In this document: piece by piece, positions 14,184 to 21,665 of the stretch | Layout: the number at the start of each line of letters is the position of its first letter | Numbering within the stretch: the stretch's first letter is position 1 | Program-made: the position numbers and the translations under genes | Source of the DNA: an uncultured Lachnospiraceae bacterium | GTDB lineage: Bacteria > Bacillota > Clostridia > Lachnospirales > Lachnospiraceae | Length of the DNA: 22,442 bases | Reading direction: 5' to 3' | Assembly: GCA_910588565.1 (NCBI GenBank) | Contig: CAJUPF010000053.1 | Location: 1-22,442 of the forward strand | The notes under the pieces: model-generated | Database searches by the model: none | What the model saw: only the letters and a program-made list of their open reading frames with translations | What the model was told of the DNA's origin: nothing

Positions 14184-14636
14184 TCACACTCCTTCGTTTA
14201 ATATATTTACTAATTTGCGGATAGATACCACCAGTGTCTCATAGCACAATCCATACATCTGAAGCGTCCCTCCGTATGGATCGATAATTTCCAGCTCATC
14301 TCCCACAAATTCCGTCAGCACCCGGACATGTTCGGGCGCTGCTTCTTCAAACATCTCCAGTACCTTCTGACGCTGTTTTTCTTCCATCGTCAGAACCAGC
14401 GTATCTCCTGCCAGATCCTCCGCCGTAAGGGCGCTTGACAAAATTCCCTCCACAGGAAGCCCATTGCTTATCATAACTGCTTCCGCTTTCTGGTTCAAAG
14501 GCTCCGGGAATAACACCACAAGCCCTTTTGCAGCAATCTCAATCTCCCTGTTTGGGCTGATATCCTTTAATATAGCAGCCGCCATGGATTCTCTGCAGTT
14601 CCCGCTCTCTGCTACAAATACTATTTTATTATACAA
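14184..14636 (-). CDS. Low-molecular-weight phosphatase homologue lacking the catalytic cysteine
   Basis: A 150-residue protein in the position usually held by ywlE (protein arginine/tyrosine phosphatase) between sua5 and upp. The family P-loop is VCxGNxCRSPMA; here residues 8-19 read VAESGNCRESMA, so the nucleophile cysteine is alanine (A9), the loop G-N is S-G, and the serine after the arginine is glutamate. C14, R15 and the D119-P120 acid motif (IIDPYGG) remain. It should not hydrolyse phosphate by the known mechanism and may be a pseudophosphatase or binding protein. The start is TTG with GGGGG about 8 nt upstream overlapping the sua5 stop. The frame is intact, so it is not simply decayed. 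Confidence 0.8.
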   Translation of the reverse strand: MYNKIVFVAESGNCRESMAAAILKDISPNREIEIAAKGLVVLFPEPLNQKAEAVMISNGLPVEGILSSALTAEDLAGDTLVLTMEEKQRQKVLEMFEEAAPEHVRVLTEFVGDELEIIDPYGGTLQMYGLCYETLVVSIRKLVNILNEGV

Positions 14637-14648
14637 ACTATTTTCCCC

Positions 14649-15698
14649 CTAAACGACCAGTATCTGATGCCCCGCTGCCTTTAACAGGCGGTTCATAATA
14701 GCATGTCCAATCCTTGGTGTCGAAAAACTCTCTGAGTAAATCAAATCTGCCTTTTCTTCGTCAAACTCCCTTAAAATACGGTACAGGTGTCTTGCAATCG
14801 CATCCTCATCGTCTCTTGCTCCCATGCTTAAGATCCGATCTCCCCTGTAAGCTGCGACTGTCTCATCCGTACCTATAATACCAACCTTTTTCCCCTTCGC
14901 ATGCATTTCGTCTGTCAATTCATTGATTTTGTTTATAACCGCTGCTCTTTCACCGTCTACAATAATCAGCTCTGCCTTCGGCGCATAGTGCCTGTACTTC
15001 ATCCCCGGAGCCTTGGGCTTTATACTGGAATCTGCTGCGATAATGCCTGGGTCTACCTTTACAGTTCCAATAACATCTTCCAGCATTTCCACAGTGATGT
15101 ACCCTGGCCTTAAAATCATCGGAACCGGTTCTGTTAAATCCAGAATCGTTGATTCAATTCCAATGCCGACTTCACCGCCGTCTAAAATAACAGGAATCGC
15201 ACCGCCCAAATCTTCCGCCACATGTTCCGCCAGCGTAGGGCTTGGCCGCCCTGAGGTATTAGCGCTGGGCGCGGCAATCAGGCATCCGCTTTCCCGGATC
15301 AATGCCAGCGCAGCCGGATGGTTTGGCATACGGACAGCTACCGTATCCATTCCTCCTGTAGTCTCATATGGGACATGTTCATTTTTATGCACAATCAGCG
15401 TCAGCGGGCCCGGCCAAAATGCATCTGCCAGCAGACGCGCTTCCCTGGGAATCTCTTTTGCTATACGCAGGAAATCCGCAAATTCTGCAATATGCACAAT
15501 CAGCGGATTATCCGACGGCCTTCCTTTCGCCGCATAGATTTTGGCAGAAGCGTCTTTATTCAACGCATCTGCTCCAAGACCATATACCGTTTCTGTCGGA
15601 AATGCCACTAACCCGCCATCTCGGATAATTGAGGCAGCCTCTTCAATTATGTTCTTATCCGGTTTTTGGTTGTCTATGTTATATATTTTTGTATCCAT
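14649..15698 (-). CDS. sua5: L-threonylcarbamoyladenylate synthase (Sua5 type)
   Basis: A 349-residue two-domain enzyme that makes threonylcarbamoyl-AMP for the t6A37 modification of ANN-reading tRNAs. The YrdC domain (about 12-200) shows GGLVAFPTETVYGLGADAL, then AAKGRPSDNPLIVHI and LIAAPSANTSGRPSPT. The linker PGMKYRHYAPKAEL leads into the Sua5 domain (about 240-349). Length fits Sua5 rather than the short TsaC. ATG at 15698; no good ribosome binding site is seen, and a promoter -10 box ends only about 10 nt upstream. It is the first gene of the long minus-strand run to the ATP synthase genes. Confidence 0.95.
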   Translation of the reverse strand: MDTKIYNIDNQKPDKNIIEEAASIIRDGGLVAFPTETVYGLGADALNKDASAKIYAAKGRPSDNPLIVHIAEFADFLRIAKEIPREARLLADAFWPGPLTLIVHKNEHVPYETTGGMDTVAVRMPNHPAALALIRESGCLIAAPSANTSGRPSPTLAEHVAEDLGGAIPVILDGGEVGIGIESTILDLTEPVPMILRPGYITVEMLEDVIGTVKVDPGIIAADSSIKPKAPGMKYRHYAPKAELIIVDGERAAVINKINELTDEMHAKGKKVGIIGTDETVAAYRGDRILSMGARDDEDAIARHLYRILREFDEEKADLIYSESFSTPRIGHAIMNRLLKAAGHQILVV

Positions 15699-15707
15699 AT
15701 AAATCTT

Positions 15708-15736
15708 ATCATATCACAATAATTGGAAAAAGTGAA
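15708..15736 (-). promoter_or_regulatory. Probable promoter of the sua5-atp gene run
   Basis: Minus-strand TTCACT (15731-15736) and TATGAT (15708-15713) are spaced by 17 bp. Initiation about 7 nt downstream would give a leader of only a few bases before the sua5 ATG, so the transcript would be nearly leaderless. A promoter further upstream is not excluded. Confidence 0.4.
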
Positions 15737-15783
15737 GTATTTTGTACCGCTCCTTTTTCATTTTTCAGAAAACGGCAAATGAT

Positions 15784-15817
15784 TCAAACAAAATAACCGG
15801 CGGTACACAACCGCCGG
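15784..15817 (-). terminator. Terminator downstream of the ABC transporter genes
   Basis: CCGGCGG and CCGCCGG form a 7-bp GC-rich stem with a 7-nt loop; on the minus strand TTATTTTGTTTG follows. It separates the ABC transporter unit from sua5. Confidence 0.75.
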
Positions 15818-16077
15818 CAAAAAACTTTATAAATTCTTAAAAAATACCTTTTTCATCGCATCTGTGCGTTCCTTACTATTTTTCGGTTCAGATAACAGTA
15901 TAATGCCGCGCACAGAATCAAGCTGCTATCATAGGGCAGAATCAACGGCTGTATCAGCAAAAGCTCCTCATATGCTATAGTAAGGAGGCAGATTCCATGA
16001 AAATGTACGCCGAATGTACATTTGCGGTATGATATAGCCGACAAACATCTGCTCCACTGCTGCAATTATGAAAAAAC
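15818..16077 (-). other. Gap after the ABC ATPase, possible small ORF and palindrome
   Basis: No confident gene lies between sua5 and the ABC ATPase. A minus-strand frame ending at 15853 has a hydrophobic, coding-like stretch (LLLIQPLILPYDSSLILCAA, then LYCYLNRKIVRNAQMR) that may be the tail of a lost membrane protein; its upstream half looks random. At 16001-16023 there is a perfect inverted repeat, AAATGTAC-N7-GTACATTT, of operator type, 55 bp after the ATPase stop. Its function is unknown. Confidence 0.25.
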
Positions 16078-16740
16078 TCAGCTGTTCCGCAGCTCCCCGT
16101 CTTTCATCCGAAGCGCCACATCCGCCGCCTCCGCTACCTCAATATCATGCGTAACAATTATAACGCAGTACCTTTTTTCATGCGCAAGGCCGGAAAGGAT
16201 ATCAATGATATTCTGCGTGTTCGCGCCGTCCAGATTCCCGGTCGGCTCATCCCCAAGTATGATCTTTGCCCCGGAAGCAAGGCTTCTTGCAATCGCCACA
16301 CGCTGCCGTTCCCCGCCGGATAGTTTTGACGGGAACCGATCCATCTGCTCCTTCGTAATACCCACACTATCCAGCAGTGCTTTTGCCCTTGGCCTAGCAT
16401 CTTTTGGATATATCCCGCACAGCTCCATGGGAAAACAGACATTTTCCATAACTGTCATCAGCGGAAACAGATGAAACGCCTGAAATATCATAGAAATACA
16501 CTCACGGCGATAGCGGTCAAGGTTAAGCTCCGCCAGACTGTCCCCGTCAAAAACAACATTCCCCTCTGTGGGATGATCCAGCCCTGCCAGCAGGGAAAGC
16601 AGCGTAGACTTCCCGGAACCGGAAGGGCCTACAATAGCGTAAACCTTTCCCTCCTCAAACGCATATGTGATTCCGGCAACTGCGGCTCTCTGCGCATTCT
16701 TATACCTATAGGAAATATTCTCTAAATTTAAAATTGACAT
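16078..16740 (-). CDS. ABC transporter ATP-binding protein, MacB/LolD type
   Basis: A 220-residue ATPase. Walker A GPSGSGKS is at 38-45, the Q-loop Q87 is in SMIFQAFHLFP, the signature LSGGERQRVAIARSL is at 140-154, Walker B IILGDEPTGNLD is at 160-171 and the switch histidine H198 is in VTHD. The LDGANTQNIIDIL region is typical of the MacB/LolD/FtsE branch, whose members drive conformational change in FtsX-type permeases rather than classic import. It follows the permease gene by 24 bp and would act with it as a mechanotransmitter. GGGG precedes the ATG by about 11 nt. Substrate is unknown; peptide export or antimicrobial peptide detoxification are possible. Confidence 0.93.
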   Translation of the reverse strand: MSILNLENISYRYKNAQRAAVAGITYAFEEGKVYAIVGPSGSGKSTLLSLLAGLDHPTEGNVVFDGDSLAELNLDRYRRECISMIFQAFHLFPLMTVMENVCFPMELCGIYPKDARPRAKALLDSVGITKEQMDRFPSKLSGGERQRVAIARSLASGAKIILGDEPTGNLDGANTQNIIDILSGLAHEKRYCVIIVTHDIEVAEAADVALRMKDGELRNS

Positions 16741-16764
16741 AATATGTAACCCCTTTCCGTAAGC

Positions 16765-19700
16765 CTATTCCTTTACCTGTAACAATTCCAGAACCCTGTG
16801 CCTTGTCACCTGCACCGCCGCCATAGCCGCACCGCAAACACTGCCCAGAAGGTACAGCCCAAAGCAAGCGGTAAGCGTATGCAGGCTTTTTGCAAACAGC
16901 CTGGGGCTTACCAGGGCAATCCCTCCCACCACAAAGATAATACCTATCATGCACAGCGTTATCTGTTCCAACGCCAGCATACACCAAACGCGCTTCTTTG
17001 TGACGCCAAGGATGCGTAAAAACGCCGCTTCCTGTGCTGACTGCAGGATTACCAAAAGCGGCGCGAACACCCCAATCAGCACGGCGGAAGCCACGGCAAT
17101 TGGAAAGAGCAGTTCTAAGAGTTCCTGGATACGCGTGATATTTGCAAGCCCTTCGGAGTCGATACGGTAAGATGCGTATGGCGAATACGCTATTTTGCCG
17201 GCCATCTCATCCTCCATCAACGCCTCCAAAGCATCCACCCTGTCATTGTCCGCCAGCATAAACTCACAGTGGCCAACCGGGAAATCCATGCCATACAAAT
17301 TCGTCACATCGCCCCTTATTCCTGCAAAAACTGTATGATCCACTGTCTCATCGCCGGAATCAACGATTCCAATAACCTTATACTGCTTATATCCATGTTC
17401 CACAGCTCCCGGCTTACCGCTTCTTTCCTCATTCCAAAGCATGTAATACAATTCTCCCGACAGCATACCGATTTCGTCTCCCGGCTCAACCGCAAGCTCC
17501 CCGGCAAGCCCTTTCCCAATCAGGCACAGCGTCCCGGTTCCTTCAAAGGAAGAAATGCTATAGCCATCCGCATAATCCACCGTACAGCCATCCCCTAAGT
17601 AACGGACAAGGTCATTTGAAACTGTCATAAAAATAGTATCGTCTAAGCCCCTGACATGCACATCAAATGTATCATGGCAGTAAAAATCTTTTACCAGTGA
17701 TGATTTTGACAAGCTTGCCACAGAAGTAAACGCATATTCATGCGCCTCCGTTTTCACCCCATACTGATAGAACGCGTCCCGATAGGCATATCCTGCGAGC
17801 ACAAACATCCCGATTGCGCCTGCCATCACAACTGTCAGAATCAGTGACGCTGCTGTTTTTCCAATGCCCCTCCTCATATGGCGCAGAATATAGGAAGCCA
17901 CATTGCGGGCCGCGCCATAATTTCCCTGCGGAATATCTTCTCTGGAAGCTGAAATCTTTGCTATGTCAAATTTTACGGGGACTGCGGATGAATCCTCGAT
18001 ATCCGGCAATGCTTCTGCCCCTGCCCTCTGGCGGGCCGTACTCTCCTGCAGCAATTCCAGAAGCGGGATCTTTTTCATTTTCCGCAGGAAACTATAAGCC
18101 ATCAGAGAAATAAATAATAACTCCAGAAAAATGCACAGAACAACCACCCCGACAGGCAGAGCCGTATCGGAAATATAACCCTCAGGCGCGCTGTCCATAA
18201 GCTCTGCAAGCGTCCTTGCAGCAGTATCCCCTGCATAGAAAAGCCCTGTTATGCCGCCAAGCGGCACAGCAAGCGCTGACAATACTGCAAACGGTAAAAT
18301 AACGGATCGCCCTGCCTCCCTGCCGGGAACACCCAGAGTCCGCATAATGGCATATGTCTTCCTGCTGCGCCCGACATAAAGATACACCGCCAGAAACAAT
18401 GCAAGCGCCGCCCCCACGACATACAGCGCCATCGTCAGGCGCGACAGCAGCGCCCCTTTCCCAAAACTGTCCTTTACGTCCATCCAGCCCCCGTCCGAAT
18501 AATCCAGCTTCAGGTTCAGTTCCTCCGCAAACGCTTCGGCTGTCTCTAAAAACCTTTCTATATCCCTGGCATCGTCAACATAAACGCTAAAGTCCTGCCA
18601 TGGCATTTCATAGTCATCCGGGATTTTGGCCCGCAAAAGCGCAGCCGGCACATAAATGGTGTTTGTCTGCTCCCCGTCATACGCGCCAACAATTGTAAGC
18701 CGGGCCGGGCCGGAAAAATCCGGCATATCCTGTCCCTCATATGCCCGTGCGTCGCTGCCGCTGCAGATCCTGTCGCCCAGCTTTACATTTATGGCGTCGC
18801 CTATGGACAGGTTATGATCTTCCAGAAAATCCTCTGCCACAACGCAGGCATCCGTATCCTGTTCTGTCAGCATACGCCCTTTTATATCCTGCGCGTCATA
18901 TCCCAGCGCACGCATATCCGAAGTATATACAAAGTCATAGATATAACGTCCCTGCTCAATAGCGTCCACCCAGCCCTTCTGGCGGGCAAAGTCCTCAGTC
19001 TCCAGATAATTGTCCGGCAGACCGTCAATCACGCGCAGGTACCCCTGGTTTTGCTGCACCTGTCCCAGCGGGTCTTCCAGGTAAAAGCCAATCGGCGTAT
19101 CAGAACTGGCTCCGGAATAATGCCCAAGGACAAAACACCGGCTCCCTTCTTTGATACTGTCAAAAAATTCCCGGGTATAAGGGGATTCTGCATAATACAT
19201 ATCCCCCAAAGGCGACTGTTCCAGCTTAATAGAACTTTCGATATCAAGTTCCACTTCACAGGCAATTATCCTGACATCATCAAATTTCAGGTGCACATGG
19301 CCTTCCATAATATCGTCCCGCGTATCGTCCTCATACCCGGCATACGTCCCCTCAAACACAACTGGGATATATCCCCAGGACAGGCTTCCATATTCGGCGG
19401 AACGTTTATAATCTTCCACCAGCCCTGCCGTCATATACCTTGTGTCCGAAAGCGTAACGCCAGGCAGTGACGCGAATTTCTCCAGCTTTTCCTCCGATGG
19501 CCATGGCTTGTCCGGCGCTTCCTGCATTCCTGTATAGACTTTCGATAAAGATTTATCCCTGCTCTCAGCCTCTGCTGCAGTATAGAAATGATCCGGCATC
19601 TCGTTGTCCAGGCTGGCAACGCAATGATAAAAGCTCTCCATATTTCGCGTTCCCTGCATAGTAATAGCGTAATCCGTAATACGCGAGAACAACGCAAATG

Positions 19701-19782
19701 AAGCGGACGCAACCAGCAAAAACGTCAGCAGCGCTTTTAACGGGGAACGGAAAAGCATTTTTAACGCCATGGATTTTCTCAT
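16765..19782 (-). CDS. FtsX-domain ABC transporter permease
   Basis: A 1005-residue membrane protein. One N-terminal helix (about 15-33) is followed by a large outside region (35-445), then three helices of the first FtsX domain (449-470, 492-516, 543-566), a linker, another single helix (643-665), a second outside region and three C-terminal helices of the second FtsX domain (about 885-995). The repeated (single helix, outside domain, FtsX) layout is usual for long Bacillota permeases of MacB type. Motifs such as YAIMRTLGVPGREAG and AFLRILGVTKKRV are the FtsX coupling region. The ATG has only weak ribosome binding site sequence and lies 4 nt after a short leader ORF, so translation may be coupled. 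No histidine kinase pair is adjacent. Confidence 0.9.
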   Translation of the reverse strand: MRKSMALKMLFRSPLKALLTFLLVASASFALFSRITDYAITMQGTRNMESFYHCVASLDNEMPDHFYTAAEAESRDKSLSKVYTGMQEAPDKPWPSEEKLEKFASLPGVTLSDTRYMTAGLVEDYKRSAEYGSLSWGYIPVVFEGTYAGYEDDTRDDIMEGHVHLKFDDVRIIACEVELDIESSIKLEQSPLGDMYYAESPYTREFFDSIKEGSRCFVLGHYSGASSDTPIGFYLEDPLGQVQQNQGYLRVIDGLPDNYLETEDFARQKGWVDAIEQGRYIYDFVYTSDMRALGYDAQDIKGRMLTEQDTDACVVAEDFLEDHNLSIGDAINVKLGDRICSGSDARAYEGQDMPDFSGPARLTIVGAYDGEQTNTIYVPAALLRAKIPDDYEMPWQDFSVYVDDARDIERFLETAEAFAEELNLKLDYSDGGWMDVKDSFGKGALLSRLTMALYVVGAALALFLAVYLYVGRSRKTYAIMRTLGVPGREAGRSVILPFAVLSALAVPLGGITGLFYAGDTAARTLAELMDSAPEGYISDTALPVGVVVLCIFLELLFISLMAYSFLRKMKKIPLLELLQESTARQRAGAEALPDIEDSSAVPVKFDIAKISASREDIPQGNYGAARNVASYILRHMRRGIGKTAASLILTVVMAGAIGMFVLAGYAYRDAFYQYGVKTEAHEYAFTSVASLSKSSLVKDFYCHDTFDVHVRGLDDTIFMTVSNDLVRYLGDGCTVDYADGYSISSFEGTGTLCLIGKGLAGELAVEPGDEIGMLSGELYYMLWNEERSGKPGAVEHGYKQYKVIGIVDSGDETVDHTVFAGIRGDVTNLYGMDFPVGHCEFMLADNDRVDALEALMEDEMAGKIAYSPYASYRIDSEGLANITRIQELLELLFPIAVASAVLIGVFAPLLVILQSAQEAAFLRILGVTKKRVWCMLALEQITLCMIGIIFVVGGIALVSPRLFAKSLHTLTACFGLYLLGSVCGAAMAAVQVTRHRVLELLQVKE

Positions 19783-19786
19783 AATA

Positions 19787-19897
19787 CTATCTCACTTTCA
19801 CTTTTTTCTGAAGCCAACTCTGCAACAATTTCCGCCAGGCCTGATATGTAATAGAACCTCGGATCGTCATACTCCTTCGTGCAAAACTGTATTCCAT
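19787..19897 (-). CDS. Possible cationic leader ORF before the permease
   Basis: A 36-codon frame in the leader of the permease gene begins with ATG at 19897 and stops at TAG, 4 nt before the permease ATG. The peptide has about nine basic residues against one acidic, with an amphipathic end (ITYQAWRKLLQSWLQKKVKV). No convincing ribosome binding site precedes the first ATG, and an AAGGAG lies too close to the internal ATG at codon 10. It may be a translated leader that couples to the permease, or chance. No family is recognised. Confidence 0.3.
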   Translation of the reverse strand: MEYSFARRSMTIRGSITYQAWRKLLQSWLQKKVKVR

Positions 19898-19931
19898 ACC
19901 GTATTTCTAATATCCGTAAAAATATACTTTA

Positions 19932-19960
19932 TTTATACCATATTTCCAAAATATTTACAA
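19932..19960 (-). promoter_or_regulatory. Promoter of the ABC transporter operon with spacer palindrome
   Basis: Minus-strand TTGTAA (19955-19960) and TATAAA (19932-19937) are spaced by 17 bp, with TGG in front of the -10 box as an extended -10 element. The spacer holds a perfect palindrome, ATATTT-N3-AAATAT (19940-19954), a likely repressor site. The start codon is about 150 bp downstream. Confidence 0.55.
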
Positions 19961-20003
19961 TTATTTTTCTGGTTCAATTTCCAATGACTGAATGTTAGTA
20001 TCC

Positions 20004-20042
20004 TTACATTGCTTCTGTAGTTACTATTTTACTTCTATTGTC
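20004..20042 (-). pseudogene. C-terminal scrap of the Ig-like family
   Basis: Thirteen codons read DNRSKIVTTEAM and stop. The neighbouring intact paralogue ends NKSKTVTTEAMKGDN, so this is a leftover 3' end of a further family copy. The preceding frame (NPLSL) no longer matches. It sits 29 bp after the stop of the short paralogue, within a stem-loop region (AAGAC-GCGG / CCGC-GTCTT) without a T-tract. Confidence 0.5.
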
Positions 20043-20071
20043 TAAAGACAGCGGATTGCCGCAGTCTTATT

Positions 20072-20560
20072 TCAATCGTCTTCCCAGTCTTCCTTCACTT
20101 CTTCTGTGGTTACAGTTTTGCTTTTGTTGCCTGCATCATCAACGAAACGGATGGAAAAAGTGTCCCCAGCGTACACGGAATTGATATTTGCATGTATATC
20201 TATTATGAAAGACTCTGGCAGGTCATCTGTCAGAGTACCCATATACTTCCAGCGTCCCGCTTTTTGCCCGCTGTTATGGCGTATATATACATCGCAGCCC
20301 TTTTCACCCTCCACATCAATCCAGCCATTCCAATCCTTACCTCCTAAAAAAGATACTTCCGGTTTTTTAGGCGGGGTAACATCCTGCACTTCGTATACGC
20401 GCACCTTGTCCGTCTGGGTCGTAATTTTGCCAAAAACCGTGAGTGGGAAATAGGAATCTTCCTTCGTGCCCACATGCACGATCCGTGAGGACGCAGATAT
20501 TGTCCCGGTAAAAATTGCTGCCAGAAGCAGCAGAATAAGATATTTCCTGAATTTTTTCAT
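20072..20560 (-). CDS. Secreted Ig-like family protein, short form with internal deletion
   Basis: Encodes 162 residues. A signal peptide (MKKFRKYLILLLLAAIFTG, then TISAS) is followed by the conserved VFGKITTQTDKVRVY, and then directly by the linker DVTPPKKPEVSF and the C-terminal module (residues 71-162) containing EGEKGCDVYIRHN, GRWKYMGTL and DTFSIRFVDDAGNKSKTVTT. Compared with the longer neighbour it lacks 148 residues between Y56 and E57, that is, most of repeat module A and all of module B, and the join is in frame. AAAGGTGG lies 9 nt upstream of the ATG. No sortase motif, lipobox or membrane anchor is seen, so it is probably released or wall-associated by other means. Function unknown; the bacterial Ig-like (Big_6-like) assignment is by pattern. 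Confidence 0.78.
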   Translation of the reverse strand: MKKFRKYLILLLLAAIFTGTISASSRIVHVGTKEDSYFPLTVFGKITTQTDKVRVYEVQDVTPPKKPEVSFLGGKDWNGWIDVEGEKGCDVYIRHNSGQKAGRWKYMGTLTDDLPESFIIDIHANINSVYAGDTFSIRFVDDAGNKSKTVTTEEVKEDWEDD

Positions 20561-20575
20561 AATTATAATCCACCT

Positions 20576-20611
20576 TTCTGCTTTCCATCCATTAAGGATT
20601 GGTCTTTATTT
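20576..20611. repeat. 36-bp conserved leader element, copy 1
   Basis: Matches the copy at 21591-21626 with one difference. It lies just upstream of the ribosome binding site of the short paralogue and includes CCATCC-N5-GGATTGG, a small imperfect stem. It may be a shared regulatory element or simply the conserved edge of the duplicated unit. Confidence 0.75.
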
Positions 20612-20658
20612 TTCAAAAATTTTATTTCTTTCCCTGCTGCTTGCTGCTTTTTGCCAGA

Positions 20659-21576
20659 TCAGTTATCGCCTTTCATGGCTTCTGTAGTCACTGTTTTGCT
20701 TTTGTTGCCCGCGTCATCCACAAGTCGGATGGAGAAGGTGTCCCCGTCTTTCACAGGCTCCACATAGCTCAGCCAGAACGCATCGCTCCCCATATATGTC
20801 CCCAACAAGGTTCCCAGCTTCTTCCATCTGCCTTTTTTATTCCCTCTGTTTTGCCTTATATAAACATCACAGCCCCGCTCCCCCTCTATATCAAGCCAAT
20901 CATAACAATCATCAAACGCAAAGGATACCTTTGGCTTTTTGGGTGGAGTAACATCCAGCACTTCCTTTGTCACATAGGCGCTCCGCCCTTTTTTATTTGC
21001 AGTGTAAAACGTCAGTTTTGTCTCGGCTTCCTGCTTTTTGATAGAAATTTTATGGTACCCACTTTTTTTGTAGCTAACCTTGCGGATTACTTTCGCGCTG
21101 TTCTGGATATAAAGCGTATCGCCTTTTTTCGCATACACTTTTACAGATGTGGATTTATCGGTGATTTTTCCTGCAACAAGCGGTTTTTGGACAGAAGGGT
21201 TTTCCTTATTTCTGGAAATTGTATCATTGCCTTTTACAGTCCTGGAAGAATACAAAAGCAAACCGTTTGCCCCGGTCACGATAAATTCCAGTTTTGTGCC
21301 TGCTTTCTGTGGCGGGATGCTGATGGTTTTCTTCCCCTCGCGTTTATATGTTTTCTGGAAAATTGTCCCGGATGCATTTTGGATCTTTAACGTTTCATCT
21401 TCATAAATATATACCCGCACTTTATCTGTCTGGTTCGTGATTTTTCCAAAAATTGCGACCTCTCCAGCTGAATCTTCCTTTAAACCAGCGTACACATTCC
21501 GGGGGGATACTGCTGCTGCGCCAATAAAAATCATCATCAAAAGTATCAATATAAGATATTGCCTGAATTTTTTCAT
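20659..21576 (-). CDS. Secreted Ig-like family protein, full-length form
   Basis: Encodes 305 residues. The signal peptide (about 1-30, ending NVYA) precedes module A (about 44-115) and module B (about 136-208), which are homologous: both show GKIT, then V(R/K)VY, TL.IQN, a (K/T)ISI.(P/K)Q.A.TKL.F strand and a closing (R/K).V. The pattern resembles bacterial Ig-like domains of the Big_6 kind. A linker DVTPPKKPKVSF leads to a distinct C-terminal module (219-305) with GERGCDVYIRQN and DTFSIRLVDDAGNKSK. No anchor motif is seen, so it is probably secreted. The ATG at 21576 is favoured over one 9 codons earlier because GGAGG stands 9 nt upstream and paralogues begin there. Ligand and role are unknown. 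Confidence 0.82.
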   Translation of the reverse strand: MKKFRQYLILILLMMIFIGAAAVSPRNVYAGLKEDSAGEVAIFGKITNQTDKVRVYIYEDETLKIQNASGTIFQKTYKREGKKTISIPPQKAGTKLEFIVTGANGLLLYSSRTVKGNDTISRNKENPSVQKPLVAGKITDKSTSVKVYAKKGDTLYIQNSAKVIRKVSYKKSGYHKISIKKQEAETKLTFYTANKKGRSAYVTKEVLDVTPPKKPKVSFAFDDCYDWLDIEGERGCDVYIRQNRGNKKGRWKKLGTLLGTYMGSDAFWLSYVEPVKDGDTFSIRLVDDAGNKSKTVTTEAMKGDN

Positions 21577-21590
21577 AACTGTAGTCCTCC

Positions 21591-21626
21591 TTCTGTTTTC
21601 CATCCATTAAGGATTGGTCTTTATTT
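21591..21626. repeat. 36-bp conserved leader element, copy 2
   Basis: Second copy of the element at 20576-20611, placed at the same distance before the start of the full-length paralogue. The bases between this copy and the preceding gene's stop are not shared, so the element marks the left boundary of the duplicated unit. Confidence 0.75.
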
Positions 21627-21665
21627 ATGTTCTCATAAAGTAAACAGCCGCCTTTTACAATATGT

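Noticed and set aside
15997..16032. Plus-strand 11-codon ORF (MKMYAECTFAV) with a very good AAGGAGG site
   Set aside because: No promoter fits and the peptide is tiny; the ribosome-binding match is probably chance. The coding sequence largely coincides with an inverted repeat.
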